DNA of 64,000 nt from an uncultured Bacteroidales bacterium (GTDB lineage: Bacteria > Bacteroidota > Bacteroidia > Bacteroidales > UBA3663): positions 1 to 64,000 of the forward strand of contig CAJOLH010000013.1 in the NCBI GenBank assembly GCA_905235375.1, given 5' to 3'. Under the pieces are notes generated by a model that saw only the letters and a list, made by a program, of their open reading frames with translations, ran no database searches and was not told where the DNA came from. Position 1 is the first letter of the stretch, and each line of letters starts with the position of its first letter. Positions 8,800 through 19,690 of this stretch are shown in pieces. The position numbers and the translations under genes are program-made.

Positions 8800-10737
8800 A
8801 TGAAGAAAATGTTACAAACTGCCGTGCGATATGGAATCGCAGCGGCTTTGATGGTGCTTGCATTGCCGGGCTGTGCCCAGAGCAAGACACAACGGGTGAA
8901 TGAGGAGATAGCACGGGCTTCGGTGCGCTTCAATGACGCCCCGCCTGTGGTTGATTCGAACAGGCGTTATCATCTGCCTGTCGATACGCGACCGGCATTG
9001 GCGGGCAACTATGGTGAGTTGCGTCCCAATCATTTCCATGGCGGCCTGGACTTCAAGACCGACCAGACCATCGGGCATCCGGTCTATGCCTTTTCCGATG
9101 GTTATGTGCGGCGAGTGGGCATCAATGCCTATGGCTATGGGTTGGCACTCTACGTGGAGCATCCAGACCTTGGGCTCACGTCGGTGTATGGACATCTTGA
9201 TACGTTCAGCAAAAAGATATGGAAGAAAGTGCGTGAGCGTCAGGTCAGCGAAGAACTGAACAACTGTGATATCACCTTCGGCCCCGAGGATTTGCCCGTG
9301 AAGGAGGGCGAAGTGATTGCTTTGAGCGGCAACACTGGCAGTTCGGGAGGGCCGCATGTGCATTTCGAACTGCGCAATATTCCAGATGACGACAACGACA
9401 TCTGCTATGATCCGATGATGTTCTTCCTGCGCGAACTGAAAGACACCCAGGCTCCGCGCATCAGCCATATTTATCTTTATCCGCAGCCGGGTGAGGGATT
9501 GGCCAACGGCATGACCACACGGCAGATGAGCCCCGTGACAGGGGTGTGTGCCACGACAGGCGGCATAGGCGGCAGTGTGACCAAGCCTTTCACCGCTTGG
9601 GGGCGCGTCGGACTGGCACTCAAGGCCTACGATTACATGGACGGGCAGTCGAACCGTTATGGCGTGAAGCAGCTACGCCTGCTGATGCGTCTCGAAGGAC
9701 AATTTGCCGACAATGGCGAACCGCTCTACCAGGAGATCTTCAGTTTCCGACAGGATGCCTTCCGCTTTTCGGAGAACCGATTCAACAACACGGTGACTGA
9801 CTATGCAGCGTGGGTGGGACAGAAGTCGATGATCATGAAGTCGTTCATCGAGCCGGGTAATTTCCTGCAGCAGGTCGATCCGACGGTGGGAGACGGCATT
9901 GTGGATATCAAGGAAGAGCGAGCCTATCATTTCGTCTATGAGCTTACTGACGCACATGGCAATTTCACTTCGCTCGATTTCTCCATCCGTGGCGTTCCGC
10001 CCACCGAACCCATTCCAGCGGCTGACCATAACGAAGCCTTCTGGGCACAGGCGATGCAGCCGCTCGAGATTGACACGGCAGGCTGCTATTTCCGCGCGGC
10101 TCCAGGCGTGTTCTATACCGACGTGGATTTTCGTTTCAGCATTGCAGACAAGGCGCAAGCCACGCGCACGGTGACTCGTTACCGCAAGAACAAGAAAGGT
10201 CGTCGTATCGCCTACAAGGCAGAGGAGAAGTACGACGTGCCATGCGTCTCGAAGGTCTATACCTTAGGAGAAACCCAGATACCCTTGCACACATGGTGTG
10301 AACTGAGCCTTGAGGTGCCCGACTCGGCTGTTCATCCTGAGCAGCTCTATCTGGCTAATGTCGATGAAGAGGGCGCTGTGAGAAATTCACATTATGAGGC
10401 TCCAACTAAGAAGGGAAAGCCAGCACGCGTCAGCGGACAAGTGCGCCAATGCGGGCGTTATGCCATTCGACGCGACGATAGCGGTCCAGAGGTGACATTG
10501 CCGAAGGTGAGCTACCAGAAGATACAACTCAACATTGTCGATGCGGGCAGCGGAGTGCGTCAGCACAAGGTAACTATCGATGGCAAGTTCGTGCCTTTCG
10601 ACATGGACAATACGGGTCACTACTTCGGTGAACCCTGCAACTACGGGATTGCCCAGGGGCGCAATCATAAGATCGAGGTCTATGCCGTGGATCGCGTGGG
10701 CAACGAGACGAAGGTGAGCTTTGAAAAGAACTTTTGA
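8800..10737 (+). CDS. M23 family metallopeptidase
   Basis: HFHGGLDFKT...GYGLALYVEHPDLGLTSVYGHLD...GGPHVHFELR. Confidence 0.92.
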   Translation: MKKMLQTAVRYGIAAALMVLALPGCAQSKTQRVNEEIARASVRFNDAPPVVDSNRRYHLPVDTRPALAGNYGELRPNHFHGGLDFKTDQTIGHPVYAFSDGYVRRVGINAYGYGLALYVEHPDLGLTSVYGHLDTFSKKIWKKVRERQVSEELNNCDITFGPEDLPVKEGEVIALSGNTGSSGGPHVHFELRNIPDDDNDICYDPMMFFLRELKDTQAPRISHIYLYPQPGEGLANGMTTRQMSPVTGVCATTGGIGGSVTKPFTAWGRVGLALKAYDYMDGQSNRYGVKQLRLLMRLEGQFADNGEPLYQEIFSFRQDAFRFSENRFNNTVTDYAAWVGQKSMIMKSFIEPGNFLQQVDPTVGDGIVDIKEERAYHFVYELTDAHGNFTSLDFSIRGVPPTEPIPAADHNEAFWAQAMQPLEIDTAGCYFRAAPGVFYTDVDFRFSIADKAQATRTVTRYRKNKKGRRIAYKAEEKYDVPCVSKVYTLGETQIPLHTWCELSLEVPDSAVHPEQLYLANVDEEGAVRNSHYEAPTKKGKPARVSGQVRQCGRYAIRRDDSGPEVTLPKVSYQKIQLNIVDAGSGVRQHKVTIDGKFVPFDMDNTGHYFGEPCNYGIAQGRNHKIEVYAVDRVGNETKVSFEKNF

Positions 10738-10778
10738 TTGGAAATCTATATTTTTCAGATTCATAAACAAATAAAGCA

Positions 10779-12596
10779 ATGAATAAGAGAATCATCGCAG
10801 CCGCAGCGCTCAGTGCGGCGATTGTGCCAATGACGTTGGCATGTACCAACCTGCTGGTGGGCAAGAAGGCATCGGTCAATGGTTCTACCATGATCAGTTA
10901 TAATGCCGACAGTCATCAACTCTACGGCGACCTGCAATTTACTCCTGCTGCCGACCATCGGGTGGGAGAGATGCGTCAGGTGATTGATTGGGACTCACAG
11001 CGTCCCTTGGGACAGATTCCACAGCCTGCACACACTTATCGCGTGGTAGGTAACCAAAACGAATGGCAGGTGACAATCGGCGAATCGACGTGGGGCGGTG
11101 ACCTCAGTCTGATGGACACGACGGCTATCGTTGACTATGGTTCGCTGATGTATATTGCTTTGGAGCGTAGTCGTACGGCACGCGAGGCCATCGATGTGAT
11201 GACACAACTGGTGGAGGAATATGGCTATGCATCGGAAGGCGAGACTTTCTCGATAGGTGATCCCAACGAAATATGGGTGATGGACCTCATTGGCAAGGGT
11301 ACACCTGGTGCGCCTATCTGCGAAGGAAAGACGACGGGACAGAAAGGTGCGGTATGGGTGGCTCGTCTGATTCCCGAGGATTGCATCTCGGGTCATGCCA
11401 ACCAGGCGCGTATCCATACTTTCCCACAGGAGGGCCGCAAGTTGAAGAAGGTGGCTTCGGTAATCAATTATCCAGGTTCGAACCTCAAGACCAAGAAATA
11501 CCAGCGTTATGAAGTGGGCGATTCGTGCTATTTCAGCGCTGACCTCATATCCTTTGCACGTCAATGCGGCAAGTATGCAATTGATGGTTCTGACCAGGAC
11601 TTCGACTTTTCAATGGCTTTTGGTGAGCAGGACTATAGTGCATATCGTGGTTGCGATGGTCGTGTCTGGGCATGGTTCAACCGTTGCGCCAAAGGCATGG
11701 ACCGTTATTTCCCGTTTGTAGATATGCAGGGCAAGCCTTCGGCTAACGGATATGTGAACGACAAGGGTGAGCAGGTGGAGATACTTCCCCTTTACATCAA
11801 GCCCGACAAGAAGATCTCTCATCTCGATGTGCAGGCTGCCATGGCCGACCATTTTGAGGGGACACCTTGGGACATGACGCAGGATGTGGGTGCCGGCCCC
11901 TTCAAGGTGCCTTACCGCTGGCGTCCGATGCATTGGAAGGTAGAGGCCGACGGCCCGAAAGACGCACCCACCTATCTGCACGAACGAGCCATCGGTACTC
12001 AGCAGACTGGCTTCACGTTTGTGGCCGAGATGCGCGGTTGGTTGCCTCGTGAGGTGGGTTCAAAGACATGGTTCGGCGTGGATGACGCGGCTACAGCTCT
12101 TTATGTACCTATATATAATAATGTGTCGGCTGTGCCGGAGTGTTTGCGTCCTGGCAATGGCGACTTGCTGACTTTCTCGTGGACCTCGCTCTTCTGGATG
12201 ACTTCATGGGTTTCGCAGCAGCGTTATACACGCTGGTCGGACATGAGTGTCGATGTGGAGGCGGTGCGTGATTCGCTGTTTGCACGCTGGGACAAGCAGG
12301 AGGCTGAGGTCGATGCCCATGCAAAGGCGCTCATCGAGGCTGGCAATGAAGCTGAGGCAATGAGGTATCTGACGGGCTATTGTGCTACGGAGGCCAATGC
12401 AGCGACTGCCTGCTATAAGGATCTGGCGGTCTATCTGCTTGTGAAGTACCTGGACGGAAACATCAAGAAGGAGAAGGACGGCGAGTTCCAGCGCACCCAA
12501 TGGGGTGTGCCCGTTCCTCCTATGCAGCCCCGCTATAGTGACGACTTCTATCGCGCCATCGTCAGGGAGCGTGGCGATGAGCTCCTCGTGAAGTAA
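10779..12596 (+). CDS. C69 family dipeptidase
   Basis: CTNLLVGKKASVNGSTMISYNADSH N-terminal Cys motif, 605 aa. Confidence 0.9.
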   Translation: MNKRIIAAAALSAAIVPMTLACTNLLVGKKASVNGSTMISYNADSHQLYGDLQFTPAADHRVGEMRQVIDWDSQRPLGQIPQPAHTYRVVGNQNEWQVTIGESTWGGDLSLMDTTAIVDYGSLMYIALERSRTAREAIDVMTQLVEEYGYASEGETFSIGDPNEIWVMDLIGKGTPGAPICEGKTTGQKGAVWVARLIPEDCISGHANQARIHTFPQEGRKLKKVASVINYPGSNLKTKKYQRYEVGDSCYFSADLISFARQCGKYAIDGSDQDFDFSMAFGEQDYSAYRGCDGRVWAWFNRCAKGMDRYFPFVDMQGKPSANGYVNDKGEQVEILPLYIKPDKKISHLDVQAAMADHFEGTPWDMTQDVGAGPFKVPYRWRPMHWKVEADGPKDAPTYLHERAIGTQQTGFTFVAEMRGWLPREVGSKTWFGVDDAATALYVPIYNNVSAVPECLRPGNGDLLTFSWTSLFWMTSWVSQQRYTRWSDMSVDVEAVRDSLFARWDKQEAEVDAHAKALIEAGNEAEAMRYLTGYCATEANAATACYKDLAVYLLVKYLDGNIKKEKDGEFQRTQWGVPVPPMQPRYSDDFYRAIVRERGDELLVK

Positions 12597-12605
12597 TATC
12601 GGGAA

Positions 12606-12761
12606 AATAAGATGAAGGACCGCCAATCCCTCGGATTAACGGCCCTTATCTTCTAACTCAAAGCTTCACAGCTAAAGAGTTTCGGTTCTTTTCGCGTGTT
12701 CTTCATGTTTAAGGTTGAGATACGTCTGTCATTCTGTAAGTATAATAGCTTTTATCTTAAT
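12606..12761 (-). ncRNA. Candidate small RNA / 17-aa micropeptide transcript
   Basis: Consensus minus-strand promoter 12768-12799 (TTTG-N20-TACCTTTG) and a terminator-like hairpin at about 12612-12656; no annotated minus-strand gene. Confidence 0.4.
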
Positions 12762-12853
12762 GCGCTGCAAAGGTACGAAAAATTATTGATTGCGCCAAAT
12801 ATTTGCGCATTAAATTGCGCGGAATTGCGCATATTTAACATTTTTTGTCTAAA

Positions 12854-14332
12854 ATGGAACATAAAAAGAAGAAATTGCCTATTCTTACGGGCATAAAAAT
12901 CGAAAGATATGCTGCCGAAGGCAAATGTGTGGCACACTTTGATAGTGTGGGCAGCAATGGTGGGATTAGTCGCGACAAGGAGGGTAATCAGATTCGAAAG
13001 GTTCTTTTTGTGCCCTTTGCTGCCGAAGGTGACATCTGCGATGTGCAGATCTTGAAATCGCGCAGTTCGTATGCCGAAGGGAAGATTGTTCGCCTCATAG
13101 AGCCATCGCCTGTACGTGTGCAACCAGTGTGCAATATGTTCGGAGTGTGTGGCGGTTGCAAGTGGCAGCATGTGCCTTACGAAGAGCAATTGAAATTCAA
13201 GCAGCAGCAGGTGATGGATGCTTTGCAGCGCATCGGGAAGGTAGAGTTGCCGACGTGCCACCCGATTGATGGTTCGCGCGAAACGATGCGGTACCGCAAT
13301 AAACTCGAGTTCACTTTTTCGAACAAGAAATGGATCTCGTTTGAGGAAATGGATGAGCTTCGAGCACAGGGCAAGGAAATTCCCATGGAGCCTGGCGTTG
13401 GTTTCCATATCCCTGAGAGTTTCGACAAGGTGCTGGATATCGACCATTGTTATCTGCAGGAAGAAATATCGGACGAAGTGCGACTTTGGGTCAAGCAATA
13501 TGCCATTGAGCATGGTTTGACGTTCTACGACCTTCGTCAGCGTCATGGCCTGCTTCGCAACATGGTGGTTCGCACTGCCTCGACGGGAGAGAAGATGCTG
13601 ATTATGATCTTCGGTGAAGATGAGGCTGAGCAAATCGACCGGCTGATGAGCGCATTGCATGAACGGTTTCCCCAGTTCACTTCGCTGATGTATGTGGTCA
13701 ACCGTAAACTCAACGATGCATGGAGCGACCAGCCTGTCGAATGCTATTGGGGCAAGGATCATATTGTTGAAGAGATGGAGGGCTTGCGCTTCAAGGTAGG
13801 TCCCAAATCGTTCTATCAGACCAATTCGCGGCAGGCCTACGAGTTGTATAAGCACGCTCGTCATTATGCCGGACTCGACGAGAAGCAGGATGCCTTGGTC
13901 TATGACCTTTATACCGGCACAGGCACCATCGCGAACTTCGTGGCCCGCAATGCCCGCAAGGTAGTGGGCATAGAATATGTGGAAGATGCCATTGCGGATG
14001 CCAGAATCAATTCGGCCTTCAACGGCATCGACAACACGCTGTTCTTTGCAGGTGATATGAAGGACATCCTTACCGAAGACTTTGTGCGGGAGCACGGACG
14101 ACCGGACATCATCATCACCGACCCACCGCGTGCAGGAATGCATGAGGATGTAATCAATGTGATTCTGATGGCCGAACCGAAAGTAATCGTCTATGTGAGC
14201 TGCAATCCTGCCACCCAAGCTCGCGACCTGCAGTTGCTCGACGGCAAGTATCGTGTCACTGACATTCAACCCGTCGATATGTTCCCGCATACGCAACATG
14301 TGGAAAACGTGGTTCGATTGGAACTGAGATAA
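12854..14332 (+). CDS. rlmD: 23S rRNA (uracil-5-)-methyltransferase RlmD family
   Basis: TRAM domain, C-x5-C-x2-C Fe-S motif (CNMFGVCGGCKWQH), DPPRAGMHEDV, YVSCNPATQARDL. Confidence 0.9.
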   Translation: MEHKKKKLPILTGIKIERYAAEGKCVAHFDSVGSNGGISRDKEGNQIRKVLFVPFAAEGDICDVQILKSRSSYAEGKIVRLIEPSPVRVQPVCNMFGVCGGCKWQHVPYEEQLKFKQQQVMDALQRIGKVELPTCHPIDGSRETMRYRNKLEFTFSNKKWISFEEMDELRAQGKEIPMEPGVGFHIPESFDKVLDIDHCYLQEEISDEVRLWVKQYAIEHGLTFYDLRQRHGLLRNMVVRTASTGEKMLIMIFGEDEAEQIDRLMSALHERFPQFTSLMYVVNRKLNDAWSDQPVECYWGKDHIVEEMEGLRFKVGPKSFYQTNSRQAYELYKHARHYAGLDEKQDALVYDLYTGTGTIANFVARNARKVVGIEYVEDAIADARINSAFNGIDNTLFFAGDMKDILTEDFVREHGRPDIIITDPPRAGMHEDVINVILMAEPKVIVYVSCNPATQARDLQLLDGKYRVTDIQPVDMFPHTQHVENVVRLELR

Positions 14333-14400
14333 GAAAAACATTCGTTATGGCGCTATGGGCTATCGCTTTATAGCGTTTTAAGCATTTTTATCGACTAAAA

Positions 14401-14442
14401 TTTGGAAATGCGATGCAAAAGTCCTATCTTTGCATCGCATTT
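14401..14442 (+). promoter_or_regulatory. uvrA promoter with 14-bp inverted repeat
   Basis: TTTG (14401) -N20- TATCTTTG (14425); AAATGCGATGCAAA-N9-TTTGCATCGCATTT at 14406-14442. Confidence 0.75.
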
Positions 14443-14453
14443 TTGTCATTAAG

Positions 14454-17400
14454 ATGGGCACAATCAAGGAACAGATAAAGGCATTGAGGAAAAGAAGCGG
14501 CCAGGCCGACTATGATCCGACAGACGAAGGCAACATCATCGTCAAAGGGGCACGTGTGAACAATCTCAAGAACATCGATGTTGAGATTCCGCGCGGGAAG
14601 CTTGTGGTCGTGACAGGTTTGTCGGGTTCGGGTAAGTCGTCGCTGGCTTTCGACACGCTCTATGCCGAGGGGCAACGTCGATATGTGGAGTCTCTCTCGT
14701 CGTATGCCCGTCAGTTCCTGGGTAGAATGGGCAAGCCGGAATGTGATTATATCCTCGGCATCCCGCCCGCTGTGGCCATCCAACAAAAGGTCATCGTTCG
14801 CAATCCGCGAAGCACCGTGGGTACGTCAACAGAGATATACGATTACCTTCGTTTGCTTTTCGCACGAGTGGGCAAGACGTATAGCCCAGTGAGCGGACAG
14901 CTTGTGAAGAAACACACGGTGGAGGATGTCATCGCCCGTGCGAACCAGATGCCTGATGGCACCCGACTGGCCATTCTGGTGAAGGCTGACGTGCCTGATG
15001 GACGCACGCTGAAGGAGCACATAGAGGTTTTGATAAAGAGCGGTTTTTCGCGTGCAGAGTCCAACGGTCGCTTCATCCGATTGGAGGAGGTGGAGTCGCA
15101 TCCGTTCAACCTCGTGATTGACCGTGTGATGCTTCCTTTCGCTGACCATGCAGCGTTGTCGCGCTTCGCCGATTCGGTCGAGACTGCGTTTTATGAGGGC
15201 GATGGCGAGTTCATCTTGAAGTCGTGGGGCAGCGATGCTTCGTTCGAGGAGATACTTTTTTCCAAGCGTTTCGAAGCTGATGGGATGACATTCGAAGAAC
15301 CTTCGGACATGATGTTCAACTTCAACTCGCCTGCCGGTGCATGTCCGAAATGTGAGGGCTTTGGCAAGGTGCTGGGCATCGATGAGGATCTGGTGATACC
15401 GAACAAGGCGTTGTCGCTCTACGAGGACTGCGTGGTGCCGTGGCGCGGTGACAAGATGTCGGAATGGAAGAAGTACTTTATCTCGCGGGCAGGGGAAGTG
15501 ATTCTGAGTGACGGACAGTCTTTCCCGGTACACAGACCATATTACCAGCTGACACAGGAGCAGAAGGATCTGCTTTGGCATGGATACCCCGCAGGCATAA
15601 TGTCGCGAAAGGAACGCGAAGAAGCTGCACGCGGGAATGCTGTCAGCGAAGTGACTGGCTGGGAGGAAAGCAAGACGCTGTACGGCATCGACGACTTCTT
15701 CCAGATGGTGTCGGAGAACCTTTACAAGATCCAGTATCGCGTCATGCAGGCCCGCTATCGAGGCAAGACGATATGCCCGGTTTGTCACGGCTCACGGCTC
15801 AAGAAGGAAGCCGAATACGTAAAGGTGGGCGGCAAGTCCATTGCTGAAGTGGTGCGTATGCCGGTCAGCGATCTGATAGCGTGGTTCGACAAATTGACCT
15901 TGACGGAGCATGAAGCAATGATTGCCCGACGATTGCTTGCTGAGATCAAGAACCGTCTGCACTTCCTTCAGGAGGTAGGCCTCTCGTATCTGACGCTCGA
16001 CCGACTCTCAAATTCGTTGTCGGGAGGCGAATCACAGCGTATCAATCTGGCCACCTCGTTAGGTTCGGCGCTTGTCGGCTCGATGTATATTCTCGACGAG
16101 CCATCGATTGGGCTGCACAGCCGCGACACCGATCAGTTGATTCATGTTCTCAAGGAGTTGCGCGATCAGGGAAATACGGTCATCGTGGTGGAGCATGACG
16201 AGGAGATCATTCGCTCGGCCGACTGGTTGATTGACGTGGGGCCGCGTGCAGGACGCTATGGTGGAGAGATCTCCTATCAGGGTCCCCTCTTCGACTTGAC
16301 GAAAGGAGACAGCTATACCGCCCGATACCTGACTGGACGCGAGACCATCCCAGTGCCTCGGCTTGCTCGGCCGTGGTCTTCCTACATCGAGGTGCGTGGT
16401 GCTGTACAGAACAACCTCAAGGATATCAGCGTCAAGTTCCCGCTGGGGGTATTGACGGTTGTTACCGGTGTGTCGGGTTCGGGCAAATCGACTTTGGTGC
16501 GCGACATCCTCTACCGAGGCTTGTTGCGTTGGATGGGCGAGGCAGGCGATGCGCCAGGCGCCTTTGCCGGATTTGAAGGTGATATGCGCCGGATACAGCA
16601 CATCGAATTCATTGATCAGAACCCCATTGGTAAGTCCTCACGCTCGAATGCTGCCACCTACCTGAAAGCTTACGATGAGATCCGCAAGCTCTTTGCCGAG
16701 CAGCCCTTGTCGAAGCAGATGGGCTTCACGCCAGCGACCTTTTCGTTCAACGTCGAAGGAGGGCGTTGCGAAGAGTGCAAGGGCGAAGGCACCATCACTG
16801 TTGAAATGCAGTTCATGGCCGATCTGGTCATCGAATGTGAGTCGTGTCATGGCAAGCGCTTCAACAGCGATGTGCTTGAGGTGCACTACAAGGACAAGGA
16901 TATCTCCGATGTTCTTGACATGAGTGTCGATGAGGCCATCGAATTCTTTGGCAATAATGACACGAAGATGCTGGCGGGTGCCAATTTCGCTGAGAATGTG
17001 GTGCGCCGGTTGCTTCCGTTGCAGAAGGTGGGTCTGGGATATATCAAGCTCGGGCAGTCGTCATCCTCCTTGTCGGGCGGTGAGAACCAGCGCGTGAAGC
17101 TGGCATTCTACTTGGGCGACATGACTGAAAGCAGGTCGCGTAATACGATGACAAACATTGGCGCTTCGTCATCGGACGGTGAAAAGACGTTGTTCATCTT
17201 TGATGAGCCCACGACGGGCTTGCATCTCTACGATGTCCATGTTCTGCTCCAGGCATTCGACTTCCTTTTGCAGCATGGTCATACGCTGGTTGTCATCGAA
17301 CATAACCTCGATGTAATCAAATGTGCTGACCACGTCATCGACCTGGGACCAGAAGGAGGCGCAGAGGGCGGTTACCTCGTCTTCCAGGGAACACCACGTG

Positions 17401-17459
17401 ACCTTTGTGCCTGCGATAATTCCTATACTGCACGCTATCTGCGTTCGAAATTCAATTGA
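14454..17459 (+). CDS. uvrA: Excinuclease ABC subunit A
   Basis: About 1000 aa, two ABC cassettes, [35 protein letters not shown]. Confidence 0.98.
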   Translation: MGTIKEQIKALRKRSGQADYDPTDEGNIIVKGARVNNLKNIDVEIPRGKLVVVTGLSGSGKSSLAFDTLYAEGQRRYVESLSSYARQFLGRMGKPECDYILGIPPAVAIQQKVIVRNPRSTVGTSTEIYDYLRLLFARVGKTYSPVSGQLVKKHTVEDVIARANQMPDGTRLAILVKADVPDGRTLKEHIEVLIKSGFSRAESNGRFIRLEEVESHPFNLVIDRVMLPFADHAALSRFADSVETAFYEGDGEFILKSWGSDASFEEILFSKRFEADGMTFEEPSDMMFNFNSPAGACPKCEGFGKVLGIDEDLVIPNKALSLYEDCVVPWRGDKMSEWKKYFISRAGEVILSDGQSFPVHRPYYQLTQEQKDLLWHGYPAGIMSRKEREEAARGNAVSEVTGWEESKTLYGIDDFFQMVSENLYKIQYRVMQARYRGKTICPVCHGSRLKKEAEYVKVGGKSIAEVVRMPVSDLIAWFDKLTLTEHEAMIARRLLAEIKNRLHFLQEVGLSYLTLDRLSNSLSGGESQRINLATSLGSALVGSMYILDEPSIGLHSRDTDQLIHVLKELRDQGNTVIVVEHDEEIIRSADWLIDVGPRAGRYGGEISYQGPLFDLTKGDSYTARYLTGRETIPVPRLARPWSSYIEVRGAVQNNLKDISVKFPLGVLTVVTGVSGSGKSTLVRDILYRGLLRWMGEAGDAPGAFAGFEGDMRRIQHIEFIDQNPIGKSSRSNAATYLKAYDEIRKLFAEQPLSKQMGFTPATFSFNVEGGRCEECKGEGTITVEMQFMADLVIECESCHGKRFNSDVLEVHYKDKDISDVLDMSVDEAIEFFGNNDTKMLAGANFAENVVRRLLPLQKVGLGYIKLGQSSSSLSGGENQRVKLAFYLGDMTESRSRNTMTNIGASSSDGEKTLFIFDEPTTGLHLYDVHVLLQAFDFLLQHGHTLVVIEHNLDVIKCADHVIDLGPEGGAEGGYLVFQGTPRDLCACDNSYTARYLRSKFN

Positions 17460-17462
17460 CAA

Positions 17463-18203
17463 ATGGCAGAACTTCCGCTTGTTACCGTCATTACGGTTTG
17501 TCACAATGATGCAGATACCGTCGAACGGACAATCTGCTCCGTGCTGGATCAGCAGTATCCTCGGATGAATTATGTAGTTTGGGATGGCTGCTCGACGGAT
17601 GGGACCTTGGACATCGTCAAGAGGTATGATGAACATCTGACCTATTGGGCCAGTGAGCCGAACAATGGGACATACGATGCCATGAACCGGGCTGCAAGGA
17701 AAGCCGTCGAATTGGCGGGCACTGACCAACAGTGGCTCTTCTTTCTCTATGCGGGTGATCGATTCCCCCATGAGAAGGTACTTGCCCAGGTCTTTTCGAA
17801 GGAGAGGCTGGACTTCGACATTCTCAAAATGATCGGTGGCGGGGTACTTCGGGAAAAGGGGAGTGGCGAAGGTTCCCTGTTTGAAGCACCTAAGCCTATC
17901 GATGTTATCCCCATGGAGCCAGCTTTCGACGTGGCATCAAGTTTCATCCGTGCTGACGTTTGCCGATTTGACCTTGATTATCCTTTAGGCGCTGATTATG
18001 CATTGCAGTACGAACTCTACCATGAACTCGGACATGATAGTCTTACAATCATTGATGTGCCTGTGGTAGTCATGCAGGAAGAAGAGCGGGATGCCCGGCT
18101 TTTGAACCAGCGAATTGTCAAGGGCGAGTATCTTGGTGTTCAATCGCAGCACTTCTCCTGGCGTTGGGTGAAAGAATACTTCAGGTGGAGGTTCTTTGGT
18201 TAG
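17463..18203 (+). CDS. Glycosyltransferase family 2
   Basis: PLVTVITVCHNDADTVERTICSVLDQ...WDGCSTDGT. Confidence 0.9.
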   Translation: MAELPLVTVITVCHNDADTVERTICSVLDQQYPRMNYVVWDGCSTDGTLDIVKRYDEHLTYWASEPNNGTYDAMNRAARKAVELAGTDQQWLFFLYAGDRFPHEKVLAQVFSKERLDFDILKMIGGGVLREKGSGEGSLFEAPKPIDVIPMEPAFDVASSFIRADVCRFDLDYPLGADYALQYELYHELGHDSLTIIDVPVVVMQEEERDARLLNQRIVKGEYLGVQSQHFSWRWVKEYFRWRFFG

Positions 18204-18762
18204 ACAAATTTACGCTATGTATGCGAAACAGATGATAGGACATGTTACGCTGAGTAACAAATTGCGCCGCGCCCTATGGAACGTGGTGCGTGTTGGTCTG
18301 TTTCGACCATTTGGTACCAAACTCTTCCGACCTTGGCGCATTGCACTACTGAAGTTATTCGGGGCGAACGCAGCATGGACATCCGAGGTCTATGCATCGA
18401 GCAAGGTGTGGGCTCCCTGGCTGTTGACCTTGGGCAAGCACAGCTGCATCGGACCCTATGCAGTTGTTTATAACCAGGCACGGGTAACGCTCGACGACGA
18501 TGCCTGCCTCTCGCAATATGCCTACGTCTGTACCGCTGGACACGCTCTCGGCATGACGAACAATGCCCAAATGGGGCTTGTAGTTGCACCTGTTACAATG
18601 GGCAAAGGTGCCTGGGTGGGCGCTCGGGCATTCGTGAATATGGGCGTGACGGTAGGTGAAGGCGCTGTGGTTGCAGCGTGTGCCTGCGTGGTCAAGGATG
18701 TAGCACCACGCACCGTTGTAGGTGGGAATCCTGCCGTCGTGATCAGGACGTTGGACAATTGA
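18196..18762 (+). CDS. WcaF-like left-handed beta-helix acetyltransferase
   Basis: Hexapeptide repeats, VTVGEGAVVAACACVVKDVAPRTVVGGNPA. Confidence 0.85.
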   Translation: MVRQIYAMYAKQMIGHVTLSNKLRRALWNVVRVGLFRPFGTKLFRPWRIALLKLFGANAAWTSEVYASSKVWAPWLLTLGKHSCIGPYAVVYNQARVTLDDDACLSQYAYVCTAGHALGMTNNAQMGLVVAPVTMGKGAWVGARAFVNMGVTVGEGAVVAACACVVKDVAPRTVVGGNPAVVIRTLDN

Positions 18763-18776
18763 ACTGTTGTCGGCTT

Positions 18777-19625
18777 ATGTTGGATATCGCATGTATCATA
18801 CTCACCAAAGACGAGGAACTCCATGTGGAGCGTTGCATCCTTTCCGCACGGAAGGTATGCTGCGACGTCTGGGTGGTCGATTCATATAGCACCGACAAGA
18901 CATGCGAAATCGCCGAAAGGCTTGGTGCCCATGTTGTCCAGCATCGTTTCAATTATCAGGCTGAACAGTTCAATTGGGCTATCGACAACCTCCCTATCAG
19001 CAATCGATGGATCTGGCGCTTGGATGCCGACGAAATCATCACCGACCACTTGGCGGACTTGGCCGAAGAGCATTTGCCGACCTTGGCCGACCATGTGAAT
19101 GGCATTTATGTGAACAAGCAGATCATCTTTATGGGCCGTCCGCTTAGGCATGGGGGGTGGTATCCGGCACCTCAGATCAAGATCATCCGCCGTGGGTTCG
19201 GACGTTGCGAAGACAAGCTGATGGACGAGCATCTTATCGTGTTGGGAGGAGAGACTGTCTATTGGGACGGTGACCAGACCGATTGGAATCTGCGAGACCT
19301 CAATTGGTGGTGGGCTAAACATCAGGGCTATGCCAAGCGTGAGGCGCGCAACATGCTTCTGATGGAACGTCAGAAGGCGGGTGACGATGAAGTGAGAGGC
19401 CGGCTTTTCGGCACTGGTGCCGAGCGTAAACGTTGGGTCAAGCGGCTTTACGCCCATTGTCCGCTTTTTGTCAGACCTGTCATCTATTTCATCAGCCGAT
19501 ACATTTTCATGGGTGGTTTCCTCGATGGCTATCCCGGATGGTACTGGCATACACGCCAAGGTCTGCGCTATCGGATGCTGGTGGATTATGAACTTTTCAA
19601 ACTTCGTAAGCAGTCAAGGCAATAA
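18777..19625 (+). CDS. Glycosyltransferase family 2 (WaaE/KdtX-like)
   Basis: MLDIACIILTKDEELHVERCI...WIWRLDADE. Confidence 0.87.
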   Translation: MLDIACIILTKDEELHVERCILSARKVCCDVWVVDSYSTDKTCEIAERLGAHVVQHRFNYQAEQFNWAIDNLPISNRWIWRLDADEIITDHLADLAEEHLPTLADHVNGIYVNKQIIFMGRPLRHGGWYPAPQIKIIRRGFGRCEDKLMDEHLIVLGGETVYWDGDQTDWNLRDLNWWWAKHQGYAKREARNMLLMERQKAGDDEVRGRLFGTGAERKRWVKRLYAHCPLFVRPVIYFISRYIFMGGFLDGYPGWYWHTRQGLRYRMLVDYELFKLRKQSRQ

Positions 19626-19690
19626 ATCGCGAAATTTCGCGTTATTACTATATACCATTCTTAATCTTGTCAATTTAATCCTTTCAGACC

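Noticed and set aside
12752-14341. 529-aa antisense ORF over rlmD
   Set aside because: Complete overlap with a well-supported gene; composition-driven shadow frame. The same applies to other long antisense ORFs (for example 14826-15788, 22593-23633, 33068-34006, 43380-44456).
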